Positions 36,615-45,760 of a stretch of DNA of 64,000 bases are shown here, one piece after another (position 1 is the stretch's first letter; the number at the start of each line of letters is the position of its first letter). Source of the stretch: JAENWD01 sp963796915 (lineage in GTDB: Bacteria > Acidobacteriota > Vicinamibacteria > Vicinamibacterales > JAENWD01); the NCBI GenBank assembly GCA_963796915.1, contig CAWCNI010000004.1:2232001-2296000 (forward strand), written 5' to 3'. The notes below the pieces were generated by a model, which worked only from the letters and a program-made list of their open reading frames with translations, searched no databases and had not been told where the DNA came from. The translations under genes were made by a program, and so were the position numbers.

Positions 36615-37151
36615 TCATTTCACGCCCTTCTCCGGATCCCACGATCCCTGCAGGCGCCGGATGTAGATCATCTGGCCGATGTGATAGGCGTTGTGGGCGC
36701 CGATGTGGGCGATGGTCGACGCCCATTCCTGGAGCTTGTTGTCGTCGGCCTTCTCGACAGCCTGCTCCCACGCCGTCATCACCTCGTCCAGGTCGCGCAC
36801 TGTCGCCGCCCATTTCGCGGTGTCGAAGCTGTTGAACGTCTCGTTGTTGTCGCCGCTGAACGCCGGCGGCGGCTCGCCCTTGAACTTCGCGAGCTGCTGG
36901 CGATCCCAGAACGCCAGATGGGCAGCCAGCTGCCCGACGGAGTGATTGCCCTTGCCGTCCCGCCAGCTCGCCTGCTCCGGAGTGAGACCGTCAACGGCGG
37001 CACTGGCGGGCGCGAACCAGTCCTTCTTGTGGTGTGTCGTCTGCAGCTGCTCGAGAAGGACGCCGCGCAGCGTGGTCGGCGGACCGTCGGCGGCGGGCGG
37101 AGGGGCGATGGCGGATGACGCCAGCATCAACGAGAGCACGAGTGGGCCCAT
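36615..37151 (-). CDS. Exported DinB-superfamily (DinB/YfiT four-helix) protein
   Basis: DinB/YfiT proteins are four-helix bundles with a three-His metal site, often thiol-dependent transferases. The 178-residue product starts at ATG 37149-37151 with GAGAGGAA just upstream and opens with a signal-like segment (PLVLSLMLASSAIAPPPA). Candidate metal histidines are in QLQTTHHKKDWF, SVGQLAAHLAFWDRQ and IAHIGAHNAYHIGQM, the last two being the strongest family marks. Export is unusual for this family, which is mostly cytoplasmic, so the protein is probably periplasmic here. Confidence 0.87.
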   Translation of the reverse strand: MGPLVLSLMLASSAIAPPPAADGPPTTLRGVLLEQLQTTHHKKDWFAPASAAVDGLTPEQASWRDGKGNHSVGQLAAHLAFWDRQQLAKFKGEPPPAFSGDNNETFNSFDTAKWAATVRDLDEVMTAWEQAVEKADDNKLQEWASTIAHIGAHNAYHIGQMIYIRRLQGSWDPEKGVK

Positions 37152-37306
37152 GATCAGGTTCCTCTCTTGAACGGGGTATTCGAATCGTGGCCGGATGCGC
37201 ATTCGCGCACCGCGCCAGAGAATAGCGCAATCTCCGGCTATGGTCGTACGGGACCGAGGCAATAACAGGCAGTGTCGTCCCTCTGATATGCAGAGGACCA
37301 CTTTCC

Positions 37307-38476
37307 ATGACAGACACCGACCTGCAAGCCATCACGGCGCGACTGGCGAACCTGGAACGCGAACTGGCGGCCGCACGCGCAGCCCAGGGACCCGGCGAGC
37401 CTGGACGGTGGCGCCGCCCGAGACTGCTGGGCCATCTCTCGACGCTCTCGATGATGATGCTCGCCTTTGCAGTTGGCCGCTCGGCGACCACCGAAGCACA
37501 GGGGGGCAGCCAGTCACTGACTGTGAAAGCGCCGTTCACCGTGGTTGATGCCGCCGGCACGCCGATCATCCGGGTGACCGAAAAAGGCCCGCGCGGCATC
37601 CAGACGTTCGACCTCCAGGGCAAGCCCGATAGCAGCGGCGCGAAGCCGGTGAAGGCTCCGTTCGTCGTCGTGGACGATGGCGGCAGGCCAATCTTCAAGG
37701 TGGAGCGCACCGCCGGGGGCAGCCAGGGAGCGTTTGCCTACAACCCGCAGGGATTCGTGGCCGCGCAGATGAGCGCCACTGGCAACGGCACGGGCATCGT
37801 CGCGGCTCGCGACGGCAAGGCCGGCGACGGCGGCTTCGGCCGGGGCGCGGGGCTGTTCTTCGACGCCGCCGGCAACGGCGCGCTCCAGATCAAGGGCAAC
37901 GACGACAAGCTGCTGCTGAGCGTCGGCGCGGACGGCACGAAGATCCGCGGCGCCACGACGTTTGTCGGCGCTGACGACAAGCTGATCGCGACGGTGTCGC
38001 AGTCGGGCGACGTGCGGCGAGTCCAGGTCTTCAACGCCTCGGGCGGCGTCGCTGCGAATCTCAGTGGCGGCCCTCAGACAGGGTTCCTCGCGGTGCGCGC
38101 CGGCGTGAACGTCGTCGGCCCGAACTACGATCCGGCGACGGCGAAGAACCTCAAGCCGGAGGCCTCGGTGCTGCTCTACATCAACGACCGCGGCAGCGGC
38201 GCGATGTCCATCAGGGGCGCCAACGCCGGCCGCGTCCTGGAGGCCGACGAGAAGGGCTACTACGCGTTCGGCACGAAGGCGGGCGACCTGGCGATCGCCC
38301 ACCTCGGCGGCGAAGAAATGGGACGCATGGAGCTCGCCAATGCCAACGGCGACAACATGGTGGAGGCGGGGACGACGAAGGACGGGCGCGGCATCGTGCG
38401 CGTGGGACCGTACATCGGCGGACCTGTGGGCTTCACGGGCCTGCCCTCAGTCATTGTCGGCAAGCTCAGACCGTGA
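37307..38476 (+). CDS. Membrane-anchored repetitive beta-rich protein
   Basis: 389 residues. The first 25 residues form a short coiled coil (TDLQAITARLANLERELAAA), followed by a single hydrophobic span (LSTLSMMMLAFAVG, about 44-58). Outside the membrane comes a long chain of similar beta segments: VKAPFTVVDAAGTPIIRV (73-90) and VKAPFVVVDDGGRPIFKV (115-132) are clear copies, and later strands (LLSVGADGTKI, LIATVSQSGDV, VLEADEKGYYAFG) continue the 'strand-DxxG-strand' rhythm. This suggests a beta-helix or fibre-like stalk. No family name recognised. It is convergent with the DUF3592 gene and overlaps its end by 11 bp. Confidence 0.65.
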   Translation: MTDTDLQAITARLANLERELAAARAAQGPGEPGRWRRPRLLGHLSTLSMMMLAFAVGRSATTEAQGGSQSLTVKAPFTVVDAAGTPIIRVTEKGPRGIQTFDLQGKPDSSGAKPVKAPFVVVDDGGRPIFKVERTAGGSQGAFAYNPQGFVAAQMSATGNGTGIVAARDGKAGDGGFGRGAGLFFDAAGNGALQIKGNDDKLLLSVGADGTKIRGATTFVGADDKLIATVSQSGDVRRVQVFNASGGVAANLSGGPQTGFLAVRAGVNVVGPNYDPATAKNLKPEASVLLYINDRGSGAMSIRGANAGRVLEADEKGYYAFGTKAGDLAIAHLGGEEMGRMELANANGDNMVEAGTTKDGRGIVRVGPYIGGPVGFTGLPSVIVGKLRP

Positions 38477-39035
38477 GGCCGTAGGCACCCAGCGCGAGGC
38501 AGGCCGCCGACCACGCGACGGCCTGTCTCGTCAGCGGTCCCGGCCGCGGATCGAGAAACGAATCGCCCGGCCGTGCGGGATCGTACGACACGTGGACGTT
38601 GGTGCCGGCCGCATATCGCGCTGCCCGCCGTTCGGCGTCCGCCGGCTCCAGCGTCCAGCCGCGACTGCCAAGCTGCAGCTGTCGTCCCTCGAACGGCACG
38701 CCCTCCACTGAGTAGGCGTAGACGACCAACGGCCGATAGAACCTGGCCTTCACGTTGTTGCGCATGGTGAGCGCCATCTGACGCCGACGGGATTCGACGC
38801 GTGATTCGGTGATGACACCCGCTGTCACGGGCCATGCAGCTATCGCTGTCGCCCGGCGCCAGAACCACACGGCGCGCGCGCCGAGCGCGCCGCCAATCGC
38901 CAGAAGCGTCCACGACAGTTGACCCACGGCATTGGAGATCAGGACCAGCGCGCCGCGGACGCCGCCGCCATGCAGGTAGAGATATGCGGCCACGATCGTC
39001 GCGCATCCCGTGACTATCGACTGCCGATTCGTCAT
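38466..39035 (-). CDS. DUF3592 membrane protein
   Basis: 189 residues with membrane spans at about 8-25, 36-60 and 168-186. The soluble middle part matches DUF3592: AWPVTAGVITESRVE, YRPLVVYAYSVEGVPFEGRQ, RYAAGTNVHVSYDPARPGDS. Its start overlaps the OmpA-family gene stop by 4 bp (ATGA), so it is the last gene of the minus-strand CHAT/sigma operon. DUF3592 function is unknown; the family is common in membrane-associated stress loci. Confidence 0.85.
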   Translation of the reverse strand: MTNRQSIVTGCATIVAAYLYLHGGGVRGALVLISNAVGQLSWTLLAIGGALGARAVWFWRRATAIAAWPVTAGVITESRVESRRRQMALTMRNNVKARFYRPLVVYAYSVEGVPFEGRQLQLGSRGWTLEPADAERRAARYAAGTNVHVSYDPARPGDSFLDPRPGPLTRQAVAWSAACLALGAYGLTV

Positions 39036-40381
39036 TCGCGGACCAGCTCGACGCGGCGGTTGCGAGCGCGGCCCTCTGGCGTGTCGTTGCTCTCCTTCGG
39101 CTGCGACGCGCCGTGGCCGGCAGTCGTGAGCCGGGCGGCGTCGATTGCGAACCTGGTCACCAGCGCCTGACGGACAGCCTCACTGCGTCGCGTCGAGAGG
39201 TCCATGTTCAGGGTGTCGCCGCCGATGTTGTCGGTATGGCCGTGGATGCTCAGCTTCCAGTCCGCGTTCTTTTTCAGTGCGTCTGCCACTTCCCGCAGGA
39301 CCGGCTCGGACTCGGGCCGCAAATGGTCGCTGCCGAAGTCGAAGTAGATCCCGTAGACGTCGACGTGACGGTCGGTCTCGAGCGCGTGCTCGAGGCCGCG
39401 CGTCGGAAAGGAGATCTTCGTGTACTCGATGAAGAAGTGCTGTCCGACGAGCTCATATCGGAGGACGAGCGGAAAGGCTGCTTCGTCGAGCACGACAGAA
39501 CGCACAGCCTCCATGCCGTCGGCGCCCTCGAGGTTACCCCACGCATGGATCACCGGCAGCGGCACCTTTCTGTCGTTGACGATGACGTCAGCCGTATTCG
39601 ACAGATCGAGTGCCCAGGCCACATGCACGCTGGTGTCGCGCTTCTTCAGCGTCCCGTCAAGGTCGCGCCTCACGTAGAGGGTTCTCGATGGCTTCTGACG
39701 CGCGTTGATCTGAAGGTAGCGATGCCGCATCTCGCCGCGGCTCTTCAAGTCCGCGAACGCACCGGCCGACCAGCTGAAGGTCGTCGTGCCGGTCAGCACC
39801 TCGGGCAGCAGCGAGCTGAACTGCGTATGGTAGATGCGCGCGTCGCGGAGGTCGGCGCGGCAGATGCGACGGGCCCGCACAATCGCGCCGCCGGGAGCGT
39901 TCTCTCCGCAGCTGTTGCTCACCGTGATGCTCGCGGCGTCGATCGCCGTCACCTGCGTCAGGCACTCGTACTCGTCTGTCTGATTGGCCTTCCAGATGTG
40001 CGACAGCGTGAGGCCGACAACGATGGGAATCGGCGTCGCGACCGCCTGAGCCGCCATCTCCTCCTCGGCGCCGGGGCCGGGCCCCGGACACTCGTTGCCG
40101 ACGATGGTGCCGTCGCGCAACGTCACAGGCATCACGATTGGACCTGTGGCCGACGGCCCAGGTGTCGCGCCCGCGGACCCTCCGGTCGTGGCGTCCATCG
40201 CCGTCGCGGCTGCGCTGCTTTGCGTCGTTGACGGCGCTCGGTCGGCAGACGGAGTCGCTTGAGGCGGCGCACTGTGCGCCTCTTGCGAGCCGCCGCACGC
40301 TGCGGCGCCGCACAGCAGACACAAGACCGACGTGACGGCGAGACGCGGCCGCCGCCGGAGCAGACGAGTCCCAGGTTCCAT
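39032..40381 (-). CDS. OmpA-family lipoprotein-like envelope protein
   Basis: The ATG at 40379-40381 gives 449 residues with an N-terminal export signal ending near CGAAACGGSQ, possibly lipidated. A Ser/Thr/Ala linker leads to a middle domain of unknown type (with three cysteines) and a C-terminal OmpA-like peptidoglycan-binding domain: VYGIYFDFGSDHLRPESEPV, WKLSIHGHTDNIGGDTLNMD, LSTRRSEAVRQALV, and GASQPKESNDTPEGRARNRR, containing the diaminopimelate-binding Asp and Arg. It would anchor the outer membrane or a sensor to the cell wall. It lies in the operon with the sigma and anti-sigma genes, 31 bp after the anti-sigma stop. Confidence 0.88.
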   Translation of the reverse strand: MEPGTRLLRRRPRLAVTSVLCLLCGAAACGGSQEAHSAPPQATPSADRAPSTTQSSAAATAMDATTGGSAGATPGPSATGPIVMPVTLRDGTIVGNECPGPGPGAEEEMAAQAVATPIPIVVGLTLSHIWKANQTDEYECLTQVTAIDAASITVSNSCGENAPGGAIVRARRICRADLRDARIYHTQFSSLLPEVLTGTTTFSWSAGAFADLKSRGEMRHRYLQINARQKPSRTLYVRRDLDGTLKKRDTSVHVAWALDLSNTADVIVNDRKVPLPVIHAWGNLEGADGMEAVRSVVLDEAAFPLVLRYELVGQHFFIEYTKISFPTRGLEHALETDRHVDVYGIYFDFGSDHLRPESEPVLREVADALKKNADWKLSIHGHTDNIGGDTLNMDLSTRRSEAVRQALVTRFAIDAARLTTAGHGASQPKESNDTPEGRARNRRVELVRE

Positions 40382-40412
40382 TACTGGACACGAGGGCGGA
40401 AGCGACGGGATA

Positions 40413-41555
40413 TTACCGCTGCGGCGAAGCGTGACTCGCGTGCCGGGCGTTGCGGACCTGCTGGAGCAAATCGCGGGCGACGGGCGAATCGGGATTGCGT
40501 GCGGCGAGCGCCGCCAGCTCACGCTCCGCGGCGTCGAGCAGACCGGCATTGGCGAAGAGAATGCCACGCACGGCGTGAGAGGGCGGCAGTGCCCGCAGCG
40601 CCGACGCTGTGGCGCTGTCGATCACGCCGAACTTTGCCGGAGGCAACGACGGGCCCGGCGCTACGATCTCGGCGCCGCCAGTGGTGGCCGCCACCTGCCA
40701 TACGTAGGTGCGGCCAGCGGCCAACGCGGCCTGCGGCGTCCATGCATTGGCTGTCAGAACCGGACTCGTCGCCACGATGCCCGCGCCTTGCTCCTGGACC
40801 GTCACGACGTAGCCGTGGGCACCGGGCATGACCGTCCAGCGGAACTCGGGCCGGTCCTCCAGCACCATCGTCGCAACTGGTGCTTCGACGTGAAAGAGAT
40901 CGGCGTCGGCTGGGCCCATCAATGTCGCTGCCGGGCCGGCGAGGTCGCGAGCCGCGGACGGGACTGCAAGGCGCCGGTGCGCGAGGGCGTCGCTGACGCT
41001 GTTCTGCTGTGCTGGCGTGAGGGCGCCAGCGACGCGCAGCGTTCCGTTGCTCGCAACGCCGATCGCTCCGCCGTCGTCGTCGAGCGTGACGCGTAGCTCC
41101 TGCGGTGCCGGATGCGCTTCACGCCACACGGCAGCAGCCAGAACCAACCCCGCCGCCGCGGCCAGCGTCAGGTAAATCGGCCGCCGCGAGGATCCGTGGC
41201 CTGGAGCTTGTCGTGCGAACCGTTCGAGATCGTTCACCTCGGCCGCACAACTCGAGCACACCCGGAGGTGCGAGGCGACGCGCTCGCGGCTGGTGGCGTC
41301 GAGCCGTCCGTCGACATACGCGTGCACGTCGTCTTCGGAGACGTGCTCGACCAGACCGAGACCCTCCTCCAGCCGGAGGGCGGCGTCGCCGGTGTTCGTG
41401 CGGCCGGCGACGCGCCGGCGGCAGGCCTCGCAGCCGGCGAGATGATCGGCGAACGCCACCAGGTCGCTCCCACTGAGCGTGCGACTGTTGAAAGCGTCGA
41501 TGGCGACGTCGGCGACGTGGGGTGTGGGCACGGTGGTTCCCTGATCGTGACTCAC
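40413..41555 (-). CDS. Membrane anti-sigma-like protein with two zinc-finger motifs
   Basis: 380 residues from a GTG start. Two zf-HC2-like motifs are present: HLAGCEACRRRV (H-x3-C-x2-C) near residue 38 and HLRVCSSCAAEV near residue 95, the form used by anti-sigma factors to hold a sigma partner. One membrane span follows (PIYLTLAAAAGLVLAAAVW, about 125-143). The exported part contains an FN3-like segment (EFRWTVMPGAHGYVVTVQEQ) and a helical C-terminus. The gene is 31 bp downstream of the sigma-like gene, so the two probably form a sigma/anti-sigma pair with the exported domain as sensor. Confidence 0.82.
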   Translation of the reverse strand: MSHDQGTTVPTPHVADVAIDAFNSRTLSGSDLVAFADHLAGCEACRRRVAGRTNTGDAALRLEEGLGLVEHVSEDDVHAYVDGRLDATSRERVASHLRVCSSCAAEVNDLERFARQAPGHGSSRRPIYLTLAAAAGLVLAAAVWREAHPAPQELRVTLDDDGGAIGVASNGTLRVAGALTPAQQNSVSDALAHRRLAVPSAARDLAGPAATLMGPADADLFHVEAPVATMVLEDRPEFRWTVMPGAHGYVVTVQEQGAGIVATSPVLTANAWTPQAALAAGRTYVWQVAATTGGAEIVAPGPSLPPAKFGVIDSATASALRALPPSHAVRGILFANAGLLDAAERELAALAARNPDSPVARDLLQQVRNARHASHASPQR

Positions 41556-41586
41556 GTACGTACAAAGGTCGCGGACCGGCGCGATA

Positions 41587-42528
41587 TTAGCTTCGCCCGC
41601 ATGACCGGTTCACCAGGCGCTTGCGCGCGGCCATCCTGAGGTTGATCACCTGCTGGCGAGTGGCGCCGAGCAGGCTTGCGATGGCGTTGTCCGACAGCGG
41701 CAGGTCATTCCACCGCTCGGCCAGGCCTTCGACGCTCATCTCGACGCAGTCGGCGATGGCTCGCAGCGACGCGATGCCGGTCACGATGAAGAGCGCAATC
41801 GCTCCGTCCTTCAGGTTGAGCAGCAGTGCCTGGCGTTGCCGCACAGGCAGCGCGCAGATCTCAGTCCACATCCGCTCGACGCGGCTGCGCTGCTGGAGCA
41901 CGACGTCGATGCCGGGCCGGCTGTCGGCGAGTACATCGAGCGCGTCGCCGGCTGCATTCGGCGATTGCGGTACATGCCACACGACCGCTGCCAGATCGAC
42001 CAGCGTCGACAGCTCGAGGGACTCTCCGCTCAGCTCGAACACGTGCGGCAACAGCTCTCGAAGTGACTGGACACGGAGAGACGACAAGCGCTCGGGCGGT
42101 GGCGGCTCGCCCGCCTGGCCCCCTCGCCAGGCCGCGAGCCCGCACAGCCATGCGCCCTCGGCGCTCTTCCAGATCGCAAAACGTGCGTCGTGCTCCAGGA
42201 CGTAGCGGAGCCGATTGCGCAACTGCCACCGCAGCGGATGCTTGCGCCGCAGGTAATGATCGCAGCCGTGATGCGCGGCGGCGGCGACATACGCGGCGAG
42301 GGAGTCGATCGAACCGAGGTCGCCGCGGGCCCGCCCCTCCCGCAGCCGCAGCATCAGCTGCAGTGTCACCTCAGAGGACACGTCGTCGGCGTCCGCCGAG
42401 CGGCCGATGCGTCGCGTCACCACCCTGCCGATCACCGGCATCACGTGGGCGTCGAGCAGCGTGCCAAGCCGCTCGTCGGCGTCGTCGGCCTGACCGTTGG
42501 CCAGCCATGCCTCGAGCTCCCGGTCCAT
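41587..42528 (-). CDS. Divergent ECF-like RNA polymerase sigma factor
   Basis: 313 residues. A region-2-like segment, SADADDVSSEVTLQLMLRLR, and a C-terminal helix-turn-helix, LPLSDNAIASLLGATRQQVI followed by NLRMAARKRL, are recognisable, and LPVRQRQALLLNLKDG matches the start of region 4. Between them lies a long extra segment absent from compact ECF factors. The ATG is 3 bp downstream of the CHAT gene stop, and a zinc-finger anti-sigma-like gene follows. The assignment rests on these two regions and context; it is more divergent than the sigma factor at 51527. Confidence 0.78.
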   Translation of the reverse strand: MDRELEAWLANGQADDADERLGTLLDAHVMPVIGRVVTRRIGRSADADDVSSEVTLQLMLRLREGRARGDLGSIDSLAAYVAAAAHHGCDHYLRRKHPLRWQLRNRLRYVLEHDARFAIWKSAEGAWLCGLAAWRGGQAGEPPPPERLSSLRVQSLRELLPHVFELSGESLELSTLVDLAAVVWHVPQSPNAAGDALDVLADSRPGIDVVLQQRSRVERMWTEICALPVRQRQALLLNLKDGAIALFIVTGIASLRAIADCVEMSVEGLAERWNDLPLSDNAIASLLGATRQQVINLRMAARKRLVNRSCGRS

Positions 42529-42531
42529 CGA

Positions 42532-45500
42532 CTAGAGGCCGTCGCCGACGAGGATGTAGCCGGCCCAGTAGAACGGATGAGCGCGCGCAGGGTCGTGCAT
42601 CACCTGCACCGCAGCACGCTGCAGGGCTTGCGCCTTCGACACGTCACCGCGGCCGCCCTTCCACGCCTTGTGAAACGCCACCATCAACGTCGTCGAACTG
42701 GCGGCCTCCACCTGCCACTGGCTGACGATGGTCGCCGGCGAGCCGGCGACGAAGAACGCCCACATCATCCCGATCACGCCCTCGCCGCCCGAGACGTGCC
42801 CGCGTGCAGTCTCACACGCTGAAAGCACGACCAGATCGGCGTTGAGATGCAGGTTCATGACTTCCCACGCCTCCAGCAGCCCGTCGTCCGTACTGCCGGC
42901 GACCGGGCGCGCCAGGACAACGTAAGAATAAAGCGGGCTGCGGCTGTCGACGACGCCGTGCGTTGCGAGGTGCAGAATCCGGTAGCGCGCGGCCTCTGCC
43001 TTCCAGCGATCCTCCGTCGCATCCCCGCCGACGTAGACGCGGCTGCCTGGGCCGTACAGGGCACCGATCTCGCGCACCTGCTCTTCGGCTTCCGGCAGCG
43101 GCGTCAACTGGTCGCCCATGAGGGCCAGCTTCTCGCGGTGAACGGCCGCTGCGCCAAAAGCGGGGTTGCCGAAGGCCAAAAGGGTCGCATCGCTCGAGCG
43201 GTGCGCCTCGTTTCTGGTTTCGCGCAGCACTGTCGCCGACGGCGCGTAGGCAATCGCGGTGTCTTCGATGAGGTAGTGGCCCGGCGACGGCTGCAAGGCC
43301 TGGAACGGCAGGTCCCACAAGACGCCGTCAGGTACCACGACAAGATTCGTCCGGCCGCGAAGTACCTCGCGCATCGGCCCGAGAACGTGGTCGAAGACGA
43401 CCCGCGCTGTAACCGTCGCGCGAAGATCGCGGCTGGCCAGCTGCCGCCGGAATGTCTGGACGTCCGCCGCGAGCGCGGCCGGTTCTACGGGGAGCCTGAA
43501 CGCCCGCACCCCCGCCGTGGTGACAGCGAAGGCCCAGACATGACGCCCGATGACGAATTCCAGAATGGCCGACCCCGGCGACGAGAGCAGCCGGCGGGCT
43601 CCCTCCGCGTCGACGACGGGGACGGCGGCGCGCGCCATCCGCAACTCCGAATGCGCGGCATAGAGCGTCGACTGGAAATCTTCGTAGTCGAGGCGCGCCT
43701 GTGTGCGCCGTTTCTTCAGCGCGTCCACCTGCGCGGGGTCGGGACCGGGCGCCTGCGCCGCGACGAGGATCTGACTGTTGATTGAGCTGAGCGAGTTCCG
43801 CAGATCGGTTTCGCGAGCTCGCTCCGCGCCGCTCATCGTCGCTGTCGCCGGGAAGTGGTCGTGCCGGATCACGTCGAGCAACGCGCGTGCCTTCGACCGC
43901 TCGGCGAACTGAAACGCGTCGTCGGTGCGCGACTGCGCGAGCGCCGTCGCAATGCGTTCCCGGTACGGCGCCAGGCGGCTCTCGAGGAACGCACTCCGCG
44001 TCTCTTCTCCCCCACCGACGCGATCGCGAAGCCCTTCGATCACGCTGATGGCATGCTCGAACGCCACGTTCGCGTCGTCCCTGCGGCCGAGTGCGACGTC
44101 GAGACGGCCAGTCGCTGTCAGTGCCCGCCACTGAATCTCCGGCACGTCCATCGCGTCAGCGAGACGTTCCGCCTCACCAGCCAGCTCGAGCCCGTGTTCG
44201 GTGCGGCCCAGCCTGCGCTCGACGTCGGCCAGCTCCACCAGCGCGTCCGCCTTGTCGCGACGGGCGCCGGAGGCCGCGTAGTAGTCGACGCATCGCGACA
44301 GGGTGTCACGAGCCTGCTGCAAGCGATGCGTGCGCGCGTCGAGCCGACCAAGCTCGAGCCTGGCGCTCATCGCGGATATCGGCTCCTGATCCTTTTCGGC
44401 CGTCGCCAGTGCCAGGGTCAAGCTGCCGCGCGCGGCTGTCATTTCACCGCGGAGAAAGTGGATCTCTCCCAGATTGGTCAGGACCTCCGCTGTCAGCCCC
44501 GCGTTCCTGAGGCGAGTTGCCGCAGCAGAGGCCTGACGCAGATACCTGACCGCCTGATCGTAGTTGCCCAGCAGCCGGTAGAGGACGCCGATGTTGTTCA
44601 GCGCCTCGGCGGTGCCAAAGGCGAGGCCGTGATCACGGCGCAGCTGCAGGCACTTCTGAAGACCGTCGAGCGCGGCGGCGTAGTCGCCTCTGGCTTCGTC
44701 GTTGAACGCGAGTGACTCCAGCGACTTGGCGATGCCCTCGCTGTCGTCGAGGGCGCGCCGTATCACGAGCGACTGTGTGAGCAGATCGCGCGCGCGATCG
44801 TAGTCGCCGAGATTGTCGTAGATGCTGGCGATGTTCACCAGCACGGTGGCGGCGCGACGCTGATCGCCAAGGGCATTGAGCGCCTTCAGGCTGTGATCGA
44901 GGTACGGCAGTGCTGTCGTGTAGTCGCCGCGATAGCGATACTGGATGCCGACGTTGTTGTTGGCGATGGCGATGCCCTGCGCGTCGTGCTGCTCCTCGTA
45001 GATCGCGAGCGCCTGCTTGTGAAATTCGAGCGCTTCAGGTCGGCGGCTCTGCTGCGTCCGCAGCCGCCCCAGGTGCGTCAGCGCTTCGGCCTCGGCGTTT
45101 CGGTCCCGCAGCTCGCGGCTCAGCGCAAGTGCCCGCTGAAATGCGACGTCGGCGCGATCGTTGTCGCCGAGGAGCCTGTACATGTCCCCTTGCGACGCCA
45201 GCGCATCGAGCAGGCCCTTGCGATCCGCACGCCGCTCGGCGACCTGGACGGCAGCCGTGAACAGCGGCAACGCGCCTTTGTAGTCTTCGCGGTCTGTGCG
45301 CTCCTTGCCACAGCGCATCAACTGCGCGCTGCTGTCAGCCGCGTCCGGGAGCGCAGCGACGGAATCGGCAGTCAGCGTCTCGCACTTCGCCTGGCCGGGA
45401 CTGGCAGCGCCAGCCGAGGGCTGCTGGGCCGATTCGAGAGGTACGGCGGCAACGCACGCCGTTGCGAGCATCAGCGCCACGCGCGCCGAAAATAGGATTC

Positions 45501-45546
45501 CACGCTGGCTTCGTCGCGCGCGGGATGTCGGCGACTCACGCAGCAT
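42532..45546 (-). CDS. Exported TPR-CHAT caspase-like protease
   Basis: 1,004 residues from ATG 45544-45546; an export signal lies at about residues 17-40. Residues about 60-560 are TPR repeats (for example ALEFHKQALAIYEEQHDAQG and YLRQASAAATRLRNAGLTAE). A coiled-coil linker follows, then the CHAT domain from about 700 to the end. The caspase-like dyad is intact: His863 in LHLATHGVV and Cys911 in VLSACETARG; GMMWAFFVAGSPATIVSQW is the usual closing motif. CHAT proteases cleave partner proteins on activation. It is the first gene of an operon with a sigma-like factor, an anti-sigma-like protein, an OmpA-family protein and DUF3592, so it could process the anti-sigma factor; that link is inferred. 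Confidence 0.9.
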   Translation of the reverse strand: MLRESPTSRARRSQRGILFSARVALMLATACVAAVPLESAQQPSAGAASPGQAKCETLTADSVAALPDAADSSAQLMRCGKERTDREDYKGALPLFTAAVQVAERRADRKGLLDALASQGDMYRLLGDNDRADVAFQRALALSRELRDRNAEAEALTHLGRLRTQQSRRPEALEFHKQALAIYEEQHDAQGIAIANNNVGIQYRYRGDYTTALPYLDHSLKALNALGDQRRAATVLVNIASIYDNLGDYDRARDLLTQSLVIRRALDDSEGIAKSLESLAFNDEARGDYAAALDGLQKCLQLRRDHGLAFGTAEALNNIGVLYRLLGNYDQAVRYLRQASAAATRLRNAGLTAEVLTNLGEIHFLRGEMTAARGSLTLALATAEKDQEPISAMSARLELGRLDARTHRLQQARDTLSRCVDYYAASGARRDKADALVELADVERRLGRTEHGLELAGEAERLADAMDVPEIQWRALTATGRLDVALGRRDDANVAFEHAISVIEGLRDRVGGGEETRSAFLESRLAPYRERIATALAQSRTDDAFQFAERSKARALLDVIRHDHFPATATMSGAERARETDLRNSLSSINSQILVAAQAPGPDPAQVDALKKRRTQARLDYEDFQSTLYAAHSELRMARAAVPVVDAEGARRLLSSPGSAILEFVIGRHVWAFAVTTAGVRAFRLPVEPAALAADVQTFRRQLASRDLRATVTARVVFDHVLGPMREVLRGRTNLVVVPDGVLWDLPFQALQPSPGHYLIEDTAIAYAPSATVLRETRNEAHRSSDATLLAFGNPAFGAAAVHREKLALMGDQLTPLPEAEEQVREIGALYGPGSRVYVGGDATEDRWKAEAARYRILHLATHGVVDSRSPLYSYVVLARPVAGSTDDGLLEAWEVMNLHLNADLVVLSACETARGHVSGGEGVIGMMWAFFVAGSPATIVSQWQVEAASSTTLMVAFHKAWKGGRGDVSKAQALQRAAVQVMHDPARAHPFYWAGYILVGDGL

Positions 45547-45674
45547 GGCTGAGGTGGGCGGATTATAGGCAGGGCCTCGACTCACGGGCAACGGGCCTCG
45601 CCGACCGCTGCTCCGCGGCCAAGGCACAAAACTCAAGCGACCCAGCTCGGCCTCAGAAGCTCGGCTGCGGTATG

Positions 45675-45705
45675 TTGCGAAACATTGCAACCCGTCTGTT
45701 ATACT
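45675..45705 (+). promoter_or_regulatory. Possible promoter of the PEP-CTERM gene
   Basis: TTGCGA (45675-45680) and TATACT (45700-45705) with a 19-bp spacer, longer than ideal. It lies in the divergent gap between the CHAT operon and the PEP-CTERM gene; TTGC...GCAA at 45675-45690 also forms a short inverted repeat. Confidence 0.4.
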
Positions 45706-45760
45706 CCGCCGCCGCCAAGCGATGCGGCGCACACGCGCTGCGGACGGAGGATTCCCTGTC

